This document shows positions 10,267 to 23,012 of a stretch of 64,000 bases of DNA, in pieces. Position 1 is the first letter of the stretch, and the number at the start of each line of letters is the position of its first letter. Under the pieces are notes generated by a model. That model made no database searches, was not told the DNA's origin, and worked only from the letters and a program-made list of their open reading frames with translations. This DNA is from Cyprinodon diabolis (Eukaryota; Chordata; Actinopteri; Cyprinodontiformes; Cyprinodontidae). The position numbers and the translations under genes were made by a program. The stretch lies in NCBI GenBank assembly GCA_030533445.1, contig JARPUW010000561.1, positions 62,001-126,000 of the forward strand, read 5' to 3'.

Positions 10267-13098
10267 ATCTAGAGCTGAAAACTAACAATATAAAGTAGAT
10301 TTGAGCAGATGTTTTTGGTTCCAAGCTTCAAATCAGAAGTTGAGGCCAAAACGCTCTTTTCACAGTGAGATAATGCCATTTTGGCCTCTGGAGTTGTAAC
10401 AGACAAACCATTAATGATACAGTCATGATCTTTTCTGGCAATCATCTAGAGCTGAAAACTAACAATATAAAGTAGATTTGAGCAGATGTTTTTGTTTCCA
10501 AGCTTCAAATCAGAAGTTGAGGCCAAATCGCTCTTTTTACAGTGAGATAATGCCATTTTGGCCTCTGGAGTTGTAACAGACAAACCATTAATGATACAGC
10601 AATGATCTTTTCTGGCAATCATCTAGAGCTGAAAACTAACAATATAAAGTAGATTTGAGCAGATGTTTTTGGTTCCAAGCTTCAAAACAGAAGTTGAGGC
10701 CAAAACGCTCTTTTCACAGTGAGATAATGCCATTTTGGCCTCTGGAGTTGTAACAGACAAACCATTAATGATACAGCCATGATCTTTTCTGGCAATCATC
10801 TAGAGCTGAAAACTAACAATATAAAGTAGATTTGAGCAGATGTTTTTGGTTCCAAGCTTCAAATCAGAAGTTGAGGCCAAAACGCTCTTTTCACAGTGAG
10901 ATAATGCCATTTTGGCCTCTGGAGTTGTAACAGACAAACCATTAATGATACAGCCATGATCTTTTCTGGCAATCATCTACAGCTGAAAACTAACAATATA
11001 AAGTAGATTTGAGCAGATGTTTTTGGTTCCAAGCTTCAAATCAGAAGTTGAGGCCAAAACGCTCTTTTCACAGTGAGATAATGCCATTTTGGCCTCTGGA
11101 GTTGTAACAGACAAACCATTAATGATACAGCCATGATCTTTTCTGGCAATCATCTAGAGCTGAAAACTAAATATATAAAGTAGATTTGGGCAGATGTTTT
11201 TGGTTCCAAGCTTCAAATCAGAAGTTGAGGCCAAAACGCTCTTTTCACAGTGAGATAATGCCATTTTGGCCTCTGGAGTTGTAACAGACAAACCATTAAT
11301 GATACAGTCATGATCTTTTCTGGCAATCATCTAGAGCTGAAAACTAACAATATAAAGTAGATTTGAGCAGATGTTTTTGGTTCCAAGCTTCAAAACAGAA
11401 GTTGAGGCCAAAACGCTCTTTTCACAGTGAGATAATGCCATTTTGGCCTCTGGAGTTGTAACAGACAAACTATTAAACATACAGCCATAATCTTTTCTGG
11501 CAATCATCTACAGCTAAAAACTAACAATATAAAGTAGATTTGAGCAGATGTTTTTGGTTCCAAGCTTCAAATCAGAAGTTGAGGCCAAAACGCTCTTTTC
11601 ACAGTGAGATAATGCCATTTTGGCCTCTGGAGTTGTAACAGACAAACCATTAATGATACAGCCATGATCTTTTCTGGCAATCATCTACAGCTGAAAACTA
11701 ACAATATAAAGTAGATTTGAGCAGATGTTTTTGGTTCCAAGCTTCAAATCAGAAGTTGAGGCCAAAACGCTCTTTTCACAGTGAGATAATGCCATTTTGG
11801 CCTCTGGAGTTGTAACAGACAAACCATTAATGATACAGTCATGATCTTTTCTGGCAATCATCTAGAGCTGAAAACTAACAATATAAAGTAGATTTGAGCA
11901 GATGTTTTTGTTTCCAAGCTTCAAATCAGAAGTTGAGGCCAAATCGCTCTTTTTACAGTGAGATAATGCCATTTTGGCCTCTGGAGTTGTAACAGACAAA
12001 CCATTAATGATACAGCAATGATCTTTTCTGGCAATCATCTAGAGCTGAAAACTAACAATATAAAGTAGATTTGAGCAGATGTTTTTGGTTCCAAGCTTCA
12101 AAACAGAAGTTGAGGCCAAAACGCTCTTTTCACAGTGAGATAATGCCATTTTGGCCTCTGGAGTTGTAACAGACAAACCATTAATGATACAGCCATGATC
12201 TTTTCTGGCAATCATCTAGAGCTGAAAACTAACAATATAAAGTAGATTTGAGCAGATGTTTTTGGTTCCAAGCTTCAAATCAGAAGTTGAGGCCAAAACG
12301 CTCTTTTCACAGTGAGATAATGCCATTTTGGCCTCTGGAGTTGTAACAGACAAACCATTAATGATACAGCCATGATCTTTTCTGGCAATCATCTACAGCT
12401 GAAAACTAACAATATAAAGTAGATTTGAGCAGATGTTTTTGGTTCCAAGCTTCAAATCAGAAGTTGAGGCCAAAACGCTCTTTTCACAGTGAGATAATGC
12501 CATTTTGGCCTCTGGAGTTGTAACAGACAAACCATTAATGATACAGCCATGATCTTTTCTGGCAATCATCTAGAGCTGAAAACTAAATATATAAAGTAGA
12601 TTTGGGCAGATGTTTTTGGTTCCAAGCTTCAAATCAGAAGTTGAGGCCAAAACGCTCTTTTCACAGTGAGATAATGCCATTTTGGCCTCTGGAGTTGTAA
12701 CAGACAAACCATTAATGATACAGTCATGATCTTTTCTGGCAATCATCTAGAGCTGAAAACTAACAATATAAAGTAGATTTGAGCAGATGTTTTTGGTTCC
12801 AAGCTTCAAAACAGAAGTTGAGGCCAAAACGCTCTTTTCACAGTGAGATAATGCCATTTTGGCCTCTGGAGTTGTAACAGACAAACTATTAAACATACAG
12901 CCATAATCTTTTCTGGCAATCATCTACAGCTAAAAACTAACAATATAAAGTAGATTTGAGCAGATGTTTTTGGTTCCAAGCTTATAATCAGAAGTTGAGG
13001 CCAAAACGCTCTTTTCACAGTGAGATAATGCCATTTTGGCCTCTGGAGTTGTAACAGACAAACCATTAATGATACAGCCATGATCTTTTCTGGCAATC
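10267..13098 (+). repeat. Tandem pair of 8-monomer units (1,416 bp each) in copy 1
   Basis: m59-m66 (10267-11682) and m67-m74 (11683-13098) share the order T-like, B, Kn, N, Q, Wr, Kz, P. Both B monomers have the private GTTTCC (T52), and both Kz monomers have ACTATTAAACAT. The second unit begins with a Q start (TACAG) on a T body, and its P monomer has CTTATAATC in place of CTTCAAATC. The same pair is present in copy 2 of the large block, so it predates that duplication. Confidence 0.88.
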
Positions 13099-13806
13099 AT
13101 CTACAGCTGAAAACTAACAATATAAAGTAGATTTGAGCAGATGTTTTTGGTTCCAAGCTTCAAATCAGAAGTTGAGGCCAAAACGCTCTTTTCACAGTGA
13201 GATAATGCCATTTTGGCCTCTGGAGTTGTAACAGACAAACCATTAATGATACAGCCATGATCTTTTCTGGCAATCATCTAGAGCTGAAAACTAACAATAT
13301 AAAGTAGATTTGAGCAGATGTTTTTGGTTCCAAGCTTCAAATCAGAAGTTGAGGCCAAAACGCTCTTTTTACAGTGAGATAATGCCATTTTGGCCTCTGG
13401 AGTAGTAACAGACAAACCATTAATGATACAGCCATGATCTTTTCTGGCAATCATCTAGAGCTGAAAACTAAATATATAAAGTAGATTTGGGCAGATGTTT
13501 TTGGTTCCAAGCTTCAAATCAGAAGTTGAGGCCAAAACGCTCTTTTTACAGTGAGATAATGCCATTTTGGCCTCTGGAGTAGTAACAGACAAACCATTAA
13601 TGATACAGCCATGATCTTTTCTGGCAATCATCTAGAGCTGAAAACTAACAATATAAAGTAGATTTGAGCAGATGTTTTTGGTTCCAAGCTTCAAATCAGA
13701 AGTTGAGGCCAAAACGCTCTTTTTACAGTGAGATAATGCCATTTTGGCCTCTGGAGTAGTAACAGACAAACCATTAATGATACAGCCATGATCTTTTCTG
13801 GCAATC

Positions 13807-13984
13807 ATCTAGAGCTGAAAACTAAATATATAAAGTAGATTTGGGCAGATGTTTTTGGTTCCAAGCTTCAAATCAGAAGTTGAGGCCAATTTTGCTCTTT
13901 TCACAGTGAGATAATGCCATTTTGGCCTCTGGAGTTGTAACAGACAAACCATTAATGATACAGCCATGATCTTTTCTGGCAATC
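13807..13984 (+). repeat. 178-bp monomer m79 with a complex replacement in the dyad arm
   Basis: A W-type monomer in which GGCCAAAACGCTC becomes GGCCAATTTTGCTC, a net +1 bp. This destroys the left arm of the 10-bp dyad and removes the only constant CpG. The replaced string ATTTTG is also present at the right arm (112-117), so copying from that arm is possible but not shown. It is unique to this monomer and its duplicate m122. Confidence 0.93.
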
Positions 13985-15400
13985 ATCTAGAGCTGAAAAC
14001 TAACAATATAAAGTAGATTTGAGCAGATGTTTTTGGTTCCAAGCTTCAAAACAGAAGTTGAGGCCAAAACGCTCTTTTCACAGTGAGATAATGCCATTTT
14101 GGCCTCTGGAGTTGTAACAGACAAACCATTAATGATACAGCCATGATCTTTTCTGGCAATCATCTAGAGCTGAAAACTAACAATATAAAGTAGATTTGAG
14201 CAGATGTTTTTGGTTCCAAGCTTCAAATCAGAAGTTGAGGCCAAAACGCTCTTTTCACAGTGAGATAATGCCATTTTGGCCTCTGGAGTTGTAACAGACA
14301 AACCATTAATGATACAGCCATGATCTTTTCTGGCAATCATCTACAGCTGAAAACTAACAATATAAAGTAGATTTGAGCAGATGTTTTTGGTTCCAAGCTT
14401 CAAATCAGAAGTTGAGGCCAAAACGCTCTTTTCACAGTGAGATAATGCCATTTTGGCCTCTGGAGTTGTAACAGACAAACCATTAATGATACAGCCATGA
14501 TCTTTTCTGGCAATCATCTAGAGCTGAAAACTAAATATATAAAGTAGATTTGGGCAGATGTTTTTGGTTCCAAGCTTCAAATCAGAAGTTGAGGCCAAAA
14601 CGCTCTTTTCACAGTGAGATAATGCCATTTTGGCCTCTGGAGTTGTAACAGACAAACCATTAATGATACAGTCATGATCTTTTCTGGCAATCATCTAGAG
14701 CTGAAAACTAACAATATAAAGTAGATTTGAGCAGATGTTTTTGGTTCCAAGCTTCAAAACAGAAGTTGAGGCCAAAACGCTCTTTTCACAGTGAGATAAT
14801 GCCATTTTGGCCTCTGGAGTTGTAACAGACAAACTATTAAATATACAGCCATAATCTTTTCTGGCAATCATCTACAGCTAAAAACTAACAATATAAAGTA
14901 GATTTGAGCAGATGTTTTTGGTTCCAAGCTTCAAATCAGAAGTTGAGGCCAAAACGCTCTTTTCACAGTGAGATAATGCCATTTTGGCCTCTGGAGTTGT
15001 AACAGACAAACCATTAATGATACAGCCATGATCTTTTCTGGCAATCATCTACCGCTGAAAACTAACAATATAAAGTAGATTTGAGCAGATGTTTTTGGTT
15101 CCAAGCTTCAAATCAGAAGTTGAGGCCAAAACGCTCTTTTTACAGTGAGATAATGCCATTTTGGCCTCTGGAGTAGTAACAGACAAACCATTAATGATAC
15201 AGCCATGATCTTTTCTGGCAATCATCTAGAGCTGAAAACTAACAATATAAAGTAGATTTGAGCAGATGTTTTTGGTTCCAAGCTTCAAATCAGAAGTTGA
15301 GGCCAAAACGCTCTTTTTACAGTGAGATAATGCCATTTTGGCCTCTGGAGTAGTAACAGACAAACCATTAATGATACAGCCATGATCTTTTCTGGCAATC

Positions 15401-15577
15401 ATCTAGAGCTGAAAACTAAATATATAAAGTAGATTTGGGCAGATGTTTTTGGTTCCAAGCTTCAAATCAGAAGTTGAGGCCAAATCGCTCTTTTTACAGT
15501 GAGATAATGCCATTTTGGCCTCTGGAGTTGTAACAGACAAACCATTAATGATACAGCAATGATCTTTTCTGGCAATC
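15401..15577 (+). repeat. Hybrid monomer m88 (W-type 5' part, B-type 3' part)
   Basis: m88 has the W marks ATATAT (20-25) and GGGC (37-40), then the B marks T85, T95 and CAATG (157-161). No other monomer in the window combines them. It sits at the end of copy 1 of the 43-monomer block, where its partner m131 is an ordinary WR. The switch lies between positions 38 and 85, as expected of a recombination junction inside a monomer. Confidence 0.88.
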
Positions 15578-15754
15578 ATCTACCGCTGAAAACTAACAAT
15601 ATAAAGTAGATTTGAGCAGATGTTTTTGGTTCCAAGCTTCAAATCAGAAGTTGAGGCCAAAACGCTCTTTTCACAGTGAGATAATGCCATTTTGGCCTCT
15701 GGAGTTGTAACAGACAAACCATTAATGATACAGTCATGATCTTTTCTGGCAATC
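15578..15754 (+). repeat. Hybrid monomer m89 (X-type start, T-type body)
   Basis: m89 opens with TACCGCTG, the X-type start, but then has C95, T129 and GTCATG, the T-type body. X starts elsewhere are followed by T95 and A129 (or A129 in m160/m186). With m88 it forms two adjacent hybrids at the junction of the two 7.6-kb copies. A B-then-X neighbourhood like m42-m43 is a plausible donor for the m88/m89 boundary. Confidence 0.85.
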
Positions 15755-17878
15755 ATCTAGAGCTGAAAACTAACAATATAAAGTAGATTTGAGCAGATGT
15801 TTTTGGTTCCAAGCTTCAAATCAGAAGTTGAGGCCAAATCGCTCTTTTTACAGTGAGATAATGCCATTTTGGCCTCTGGAGTTGTAACAGACAAACCATT
15901 AATGATACAGCAATGATCTTTTCTGGCAATCATCTAGAGCTGAAAACTAACAATATAAAGTAGATTTGAGCAGATGTTTTTGGTTCCAAGCTTCAAAACA
16001 GAAGTTGAGGCCAAAACGCTCTTTTCACAGTGAGATAATGCCATTTTGGCCTCTGGAGTTGTAACAGACAAACCATTAATGATACAGTCATGATCTTTTC
16101 TGGCAATCATCTAGAGCTGAAAACTAACAATATAAAGTAGATTTGAGCAGATGTTTTTGGTTCCAAGCTTCAAAACAGAAGTTGAGGCCAAAACGCTCTT
16201 TTCACAGTGAGATAATGCCATTTTGGCCTCTGGAGTTGTAACAGACAAACCATTAATGATACAGCCATAATCTTTTCTGGCAATCATCTACAGCTAAAAA
16301 CTAACAATATAAAGTAGATTTGAGCAGATGTTTTTGGTTCCAAGCTTCAAATCAGAAGTTGAGGCCAAAACGCTCTTTTCACAGTGAGATAATGCCATTT
16401 TGGCCTCTGGAGTTGTAACAGACAAACCATTAATGATACAGCCATGATCTTTTCTGGCAATCATCTACCGCTGACAACTAACAATATAAAGTAGATTTGA
16501 GCAGATGTTTTTGGTTCCAAGCTTCAAATCAGAAGTTGAGGCCAAAACGCTCTTTTTACAGTGAGATAATGCCATTTTGGCCTCTGGAGTAGTAACAGAC
16601 AAACCATTAATGATACAGCCATGATCTTTTCTGGCAATCATCTAGAGCTGAAAACTAACAATATAAAGTAGATTTGAGCAGATGTTTTTGGTTCCAAGCT
16701 TCAAATCAGAAGTTGAGGCCAAAACGCTCTTTTTACAGTGAGATAATGCCATTTTGGCCTCTGGAGTAGTAACAGACAAACCATTAATGATACAGCCATG
16801 ATCTTTTCTGGCAATCATCTAGAGCTGAAAACTAAATATATGAAGTAGATTTTGGCAGATGTTTTTGGTTCCAAGCTTCAAATCAGAAGTTGAGGCCAAA
16901 ACGCTCTTTTCACAGTGAGATAATGCCATTTTGGCCTCTGGAGTTGTAACAGACAAACCATTAATGATACAGCCACGATCTTTTCTGGCAATCATCTAGA
17001 GCTGAAAACTAACAATATAAAGTAGATTTGAGCAGATGTTTTTGGTTCCAAGCTTCAAATCAGAAGTTGAGGCCAAAACGCTCTTTTCACAGTGAGATAA
17101 TGCCATTTTGGCCTCTGGAGTTGTAACAGACAAACCATTAATGATACAGCCACGATCTTTTCTGGCAATCATCTAGAGCTGAAAACTAACAATATAAAGT
17201 AGATTTGAGCAGATGTTTTTGGTTCCAAGCTTCAAATCAGAAGTTGAGGCCAAAACGCTCTTTTCACAGTGAGATAATGCCATTTTGGCCTCTGGAGTTG
17301 TAACAGACAAACCATTAATGATACAGCCATGATCTTTTCTGGCAATCATCTAGAGCTGAAAACTAACAATATAAAGTAGATTTGAGCAGATGTTTTTGGT
17401 TCCACGCTTCAAATCAGAAGTTGAGGCCAAAACGCTCTTTTCACAGTGAGATAATGCCATTTTGGCCTCTGGAGTTGTAACAGACAAACCATTAATGATA
17501 CAGCCATGATCTTTTCTGGCAATCATCTAGAGCTGAAAACTAACAATATAAAGTAGATTTGAGCAGATGTTTTTGGTTCCAAGCTTCAAATCAGAAGTTG
17601 AGGCCAAAACGCTCTTTTTACAGTGAGATAATGCCATTTTGGCCTCTGGAGTAGTAACAGACAAACCATTAATGATACAGCCATGATCTTTTCTGGCAAT
17701 CATCTAGAGCTGAAAACTAAATATATAAAGTAGATTTGGGCAGATGTTTTTGGTTCCAAGCTTCAAATCAGAAGTTGAGGCCAAAACGCTCTTTTCACAG
17801 TGAGATAATGCCATTTTGGCCTCTGGAGTTGTAACAGACAAACCATTAATGATACAGCCATGATCTTTTCTGGCAATC

Positions 17879-20710
17879 ATCTAGAGCTGAAAACTAACAA
17901 TATAAAGTAGATTTGAGCAGATGTTTTTGGTTCCAAGCTTCAAATCAGAAGTTGAGGCCAAAACGCTCTTTTCACAGTGAGATAATGCCATTTTGGCCTC
18001 TGGAGTTGTAACAGACAAACCATTAATGATACAGTCATGATCTTTTCTGGCAATCATCTAGAGCTGAAAACTAACAATATAAAGTAGATTTGAGCAGATG
18101 TTTTTGTTTCCAAGCTTCAAATCAGAAGTTGAGGCCAAATCGCTCTTTTTACAGTGAGATAATGCCATTTTGGCCTCTGGAGTTGTAACAGACAAACCAT
18201 TAATGATACAGCAATGATCTTTTCTGGCAATCATCTAGAGCTGAAAACTAACAATATAAAGTAGATTTGAGCAGATGTTTTTGGTTCCAAGCTTCAAAAC
18301 AGAAGTTGAGGCCAAAACGCTCTTTTCACAGTGAGATAATGCCATTTTGGCCTCTGGAGTTGTAACAGACAAACCATTAATGATACAGCCATGATCTTTT
18401 CTGGCAATCATCTAGAGCTGAAAACTAACAATATAAAGTAGATTTGAGCAGATGTTTTTGGTTCCAAGCTTCAAATCAGAAGTTGAGGCCAAAACGCTCT
18501 TTTCACAGTGAGATAATGCCATTTTGGCCTCTGGAGTTGTAACAGACAAACCATTAATGATACAGCCATGATCTTTTCTGGCAATCATCTACAGCTGAAA
18601 ACTAACAATATAAAGTAGATTTGAGCAGATGTTTTTGGTTCCAAGCTTCAAATCAGAAGTTGAGGCCAAAACGCTCTTTTCACAGTGAGATAATGCCATT
18701 TTGGCCTCTGGAGTTGTAACAGACAAACCATTAATGATACAGCCATGATCTTTTCTGGCAATCATCTAGAGCTGAAAACTAAATATATAAAGTAGATTTG
18801 GGCAGATGTTTTTGGTTCCAAGCTTCAAATCAGAAGTTGAGGCCAAAACGCTCTTTTCACAGTGAGATAATGCCATTTTGGCCTCTGGAGTTGTAACAGA
18901 CAAACCATTAATGATACAGTCATGATCTTTTCTGGCAATCATCTAGAGCTGAAAACTAACAATATAAAGTAGATTTGAGCAGATGTTTTTGGTTCCAAGC
19001 TTCAAAACAGAAGTTGAGGCCAAAACGCTCTTTTCACAGTGAGATAATGCCATTTTGGCCTCTGGAGTTGTAACAGACAAACTATTAAACATACAGCCAT
19101 AATCTTTTCTGGCAATCATCTACAGCTAAAAACTAACAATATAAAGTAGATTTGAGCAGATGTTTTTGGTTCCAAGCTTCAAATCAGAAGTTGAGGCCAA
19201 AACGCTCTTTTCACAGTGAGATAATGCCATTTTGGCCTCTGGAGTTGTAACAGACAAACCATTAATGATACAGCCATGATCTTTTCTGGCAATCATCTAC
19301 AGCTGAAAACTAACAATATAAAGTAGATTTGAGCAGATGTTTTTGGTTCCAAGCTTCAAATCAGAAGTTGAGGCCAAAACGCTCTTTTCACAGTGAGATA
19401 ATGCCATTTTGGCCTCTGGAGTTGTAACAGACAAACCATTAATGATACAGTCATGATCTTTTCTGGCAATCATCTAGAGCTGAAAACTAACAATATAAAG
19501 TAGATTTGAGCAGATGTTTTTGTTTCCAAGCTTCAAATCAGAAGTTGAGGCCAAATCGCTCTTTTTACAGTGAGATAATGCCATTTTGGCCTCTGGAGTT
19601 GTAACAGACAAACCATTAATGATACAGCAATGATCTTTTCTGGCAATCATCTAGAGCTGAAAACTAACAATATAAAGTAGATTTGAGCAGATGTTTTTGG
19701 TTCCAAGCTTCAAAACAGAAGTTGAGGCCAAAACGCTCTTTTCACAGTGAGATAATGCCATTTTGGCCTCTGGAGTTGTAACAGACAAACCATTAATGAT
19801 ACAGCCATGATCTTTTCTGGCAATCATCTAGAGCTGAAAACTAACAATATAAAGTAGATTTGAGCAGATGTTTTTGGTTCCAAGCTTCAAATCAGAAGTT
19901 GAGGCCAAAACGCTCTTTTCACAGTGAGATAATGCCATTTTGGCCTCTGGAGTTGTAACAGACAAACCATTAATGATACAGCCATGATCTTTTCTGGCAA
20001 TCATCTACAGCTGAAAACTAACAATATAAAGTAGATTTGAGCAGATGTTTTTGGTTCCAAGCTTCAAATCAGAAGTTGAGGCCAAAACGCTCTTTTCACA
20101 GTGAGATAATGCCATTTTGGCCTCTGGAGTTGTAACAGACAAACCATTAATGATACAGCCATGATCTTTTCTGGCAATCATCTAGAGCTGAAAACTAAAT
20201 ATATAAAGTAGATTTGGGCAGATGTTTTTGGTTCCAAGCTTCAAATCAGAAGTTGAGGCCAAAACGCTCTTTTCACAGTGAGATAATGCCATTTTGGCCT
20301 CTGGAGTTGTAACAGACAAACCATTAATGATACAGTCATGATCTTTTCTGGCAATCATCTAGAGCTGAAAACTAACAATATAAAGTAGATTTGAGCAGAT
20401 GTTTTTGGTTCCAAGCTTCAAAACAGAAGTTGAGGCCAAAACGCTCTTTTCACAGTGAGATAATGCCATTTTGGCCTCTGGAGTTGTAACAGACAAACTA
20501 TTAAACATACAGCCATAATCTTTTCTGGCAATCATCTACAGCTAAAAACTAACAATATAAAGTAGATTTGAGCAGATGTTTTTGGTTCCAAGCTTATAAT
20601 CAGAAGTTGAGGCCAAAACGCTCTTTTCACAGTGAGATAATGCCATTTTGGCCTCTGGAGTTGTAACAGACAAACCATTAATGATACAGCCATGATCTTT
20701 TCTGGCAATC
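17879..20710 (+). repeat. Tandem pair of 8-monomer units in copy 2
   Basis: m102-m109 and m110-m117, the copy-2 equivalents of 10267-13098 at +7,612 bp, with the same T52 marks in both B monomers and CTTATAATC in m117. Confidence 0.87.
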
Positions 20711-21418
20711 ATCTACAGCTGAAAACTAACAATATAAAGTAGATTTGAGCAGATGTTTTTGGTTCCAAGCTTCAAATCAGAAGTTGAGGCCAAAACGCTC
20801 TTTTCACAGTGAGATAATGCCATTTTGGCCTCTGGAGTTGTAACAGACAAACCATTAATGATACAGCCATGATCTTTTCTGGCAATCATCTAGAGCTGAA
20901 AACTAACAATATAAAGTAGATTTGAGCAGATGTTTTTGGTTCCAAGCTTCAAATCAGAAGTTGAGGCCAAAACGCTCTTTTTACAGTGAGATAATGCCAT
21001 TTTGGCCTCTGGAGTAGTAACAGACAAACCATTAATGATACAGCCATGATCTTTTCTGGCAATCATCTAGAGCTGAAAACTAAATATATAAAGTAGATTT
21101 GGGCAGATGTTTTTGGTTCCAAGCTTCAAATCAGAAGTTGAGGCCAAAACGCTCTTTTTACAGTGAGATAATGCCATTTTGGCCTCTGGAGTAGTAACAG
21201 ACAAACCATTAATGATACAGCCATGATCTTTTCTGGCAATCATCTAGAGCTGAAAACTAACAATATAAAGTAGATTTGAGCAGATGTTTTTGGTTCCAAG
21301 CTTCAAATCAGAAGTTGAGGCCAAAACGCTCTTTTTACAGTGAGATAATGCCATTTTGGCCTCTGGAGTAGTAACAGACAAACCATTAATGATACAGCCA
21401 TGATCTTTTCTGGCAATC

Positions 21419-21596
21419 ATCTAGAGCTGAAAACTAAATATATAAAGTAGATTTGGGCAGATGTTTTTGGTTCCAAGCTTCAAATCAGAAGTTGAGGCCA
21501 ATTTTGCTCTTTTCACAGTGAGATAATGCCATTTTGGCCTCTGGAGTTGTAACAGACAAACCATTAATGATACAGCCATGATCTTTTCTGGCAATC
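21419..21596 (+). repeat. 178-bp monomer m122, duplicate of m79
   Basis: The same GGCCAATTTTGCTC replacement and +1 length, exactly 7,612 bp after m79. It confirms that the mutation arose once and was carried by the 43-monomer duplication. Confidence 0.93.
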
Positions 21597-23012
21597 ATCT
21601 AGAGCTGAAAACTAACAATATAAAGTAGATTTGAGCAGATGTTTTTGGTTCCAAGCTTCAAAACAGAAGTTGAGGCCAAAACGCTCTTTTCACAGTGAGA
21701 TAATGCCATTTTGGCCTCTGGAGTTGTAACAGACAAACCATTAATGATACAGCCATGATCTTTTCTGGCAATCATCTAGAGCTGAAAACTAACAATATAA
21801 AGTAGATTTGAGCAGATGTTTTTGGTTCCAAGCTTCAAATCAGAAGTTGAGGCCAAAACGCTCTTTTCACAGTGAGATAATGCCATTTTGGCCTCTGGAG
21901 TTGTAACAGACAAACCATTAATGATACAGCCATGATCTTTTCTGGCAATCATCTACAGCTGAAAACTAACAATATAAAGTAGATTTGAGCAGATGTTTTT
22001 GGTTCCAAGCTTCAAATCAGAAGTTGAGGCCAAAACGCTCTTTTCACAGTGAGATAATGCCATTTTGGCCTCTGGAGTTGTAACAGACAAACCATTAATG
22101 ATACAGCCATGATCTTTTCTGGCAATCATCTAGAGCTGAAAACTAAATATATAAAGTAGATTTGGGCAGATGTTTTTGGTTCCAAGCTTCAAATCAGAAG
22201 TTGAGGCCAAAACGCTCTTTTCACAGTGAGATAATGCCATTTTGGCCTCTGGAGTTGTAACAGACAAACCATTAATGATACAGTCATGATCTTTTCTGGC
22301 AATCATCTAGAGCTGAAAACTAACAATATAAAGTAGATTTGAGCAGATGTTTTTGGTTCCAAGCTTCAAAACAGAAGTTGAGGCCAAAACGCTCTTTTCA
22401 CAGTGAGATAATGCCATTTTGGCCTCTGGAGTTGTAACAGACAAACTATTAAATATACAGCCATAATCTTTTCTGGCAATCATCTACAGCTAAAAACTAA
22501 CAATATAAAGTAGATTTGAGCAGATGTTTTTGGTTCCAAGCTTCAAATCAGAAGTTGAGGCCAAAACGCTCTTTTCACAGTGAGATAATGCCATTTTGGC
22601 CTCTGGAGTTGTAACAGACAAACCATTAATGATACAGCCATGATCTTTTCTGGCAATCATCTACCGCTGAAAACTAACAATATAAAGTAGATTTGAGCAG
22701 ATGTTTTTGGTTCCAAGCTTCAAATCAGAAGTTGAGGCCAAAACGCTCTTTTTACAGTGAGATAATGCCATTTTGGCCTCTGGAGTAGTAACAGACAAAC
22801 CATTAATGATACAGCCATGATCTTTTCTGGCAATCATCTAGAGCTGAAAACTAACAATATAAAGTAGATTTGAGCAGATGTTTTTGGTTCCAAGCTTCAA
22901 ATCAGAAGTTGAGGCCAAAACGCTCTTTTTACAGTGAGATAATGCCATTTTGGCCTCTGGAGTAGTAACAGACAAACCATTAATGATACAGCCATGATCT
23001 TTTCTGGCAATC

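Larger units (their letters stand above)
7966..15577 (+). repeat. 43-monomer block, copy 1 (m46-m88, 7,612 bp)
   Basis: Order: T B Kt Ka P X R Wc* H N N R Wt T B Kn N Q Wr Kz P Q B Kn N Q Wr Kz P Q R WR R W+ Kn N Q Wr Kz P X R WB. The same order follows immediately at 15578-23189. Rare marks shared by both copies include ATATATGAAG in the Wc* monomer (m53/m96), CTTATAATC (m74/m117), the +1 replacement (m79/m122) and ATTAAATATAC (m84/m127). The few differences I see are the first bases of m46/m89, A58C in m99, and the 3' part of m88/m131. Both copies have one 178-bp monomer, hence 43 x 177 + 1. Confidence 0.92.
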
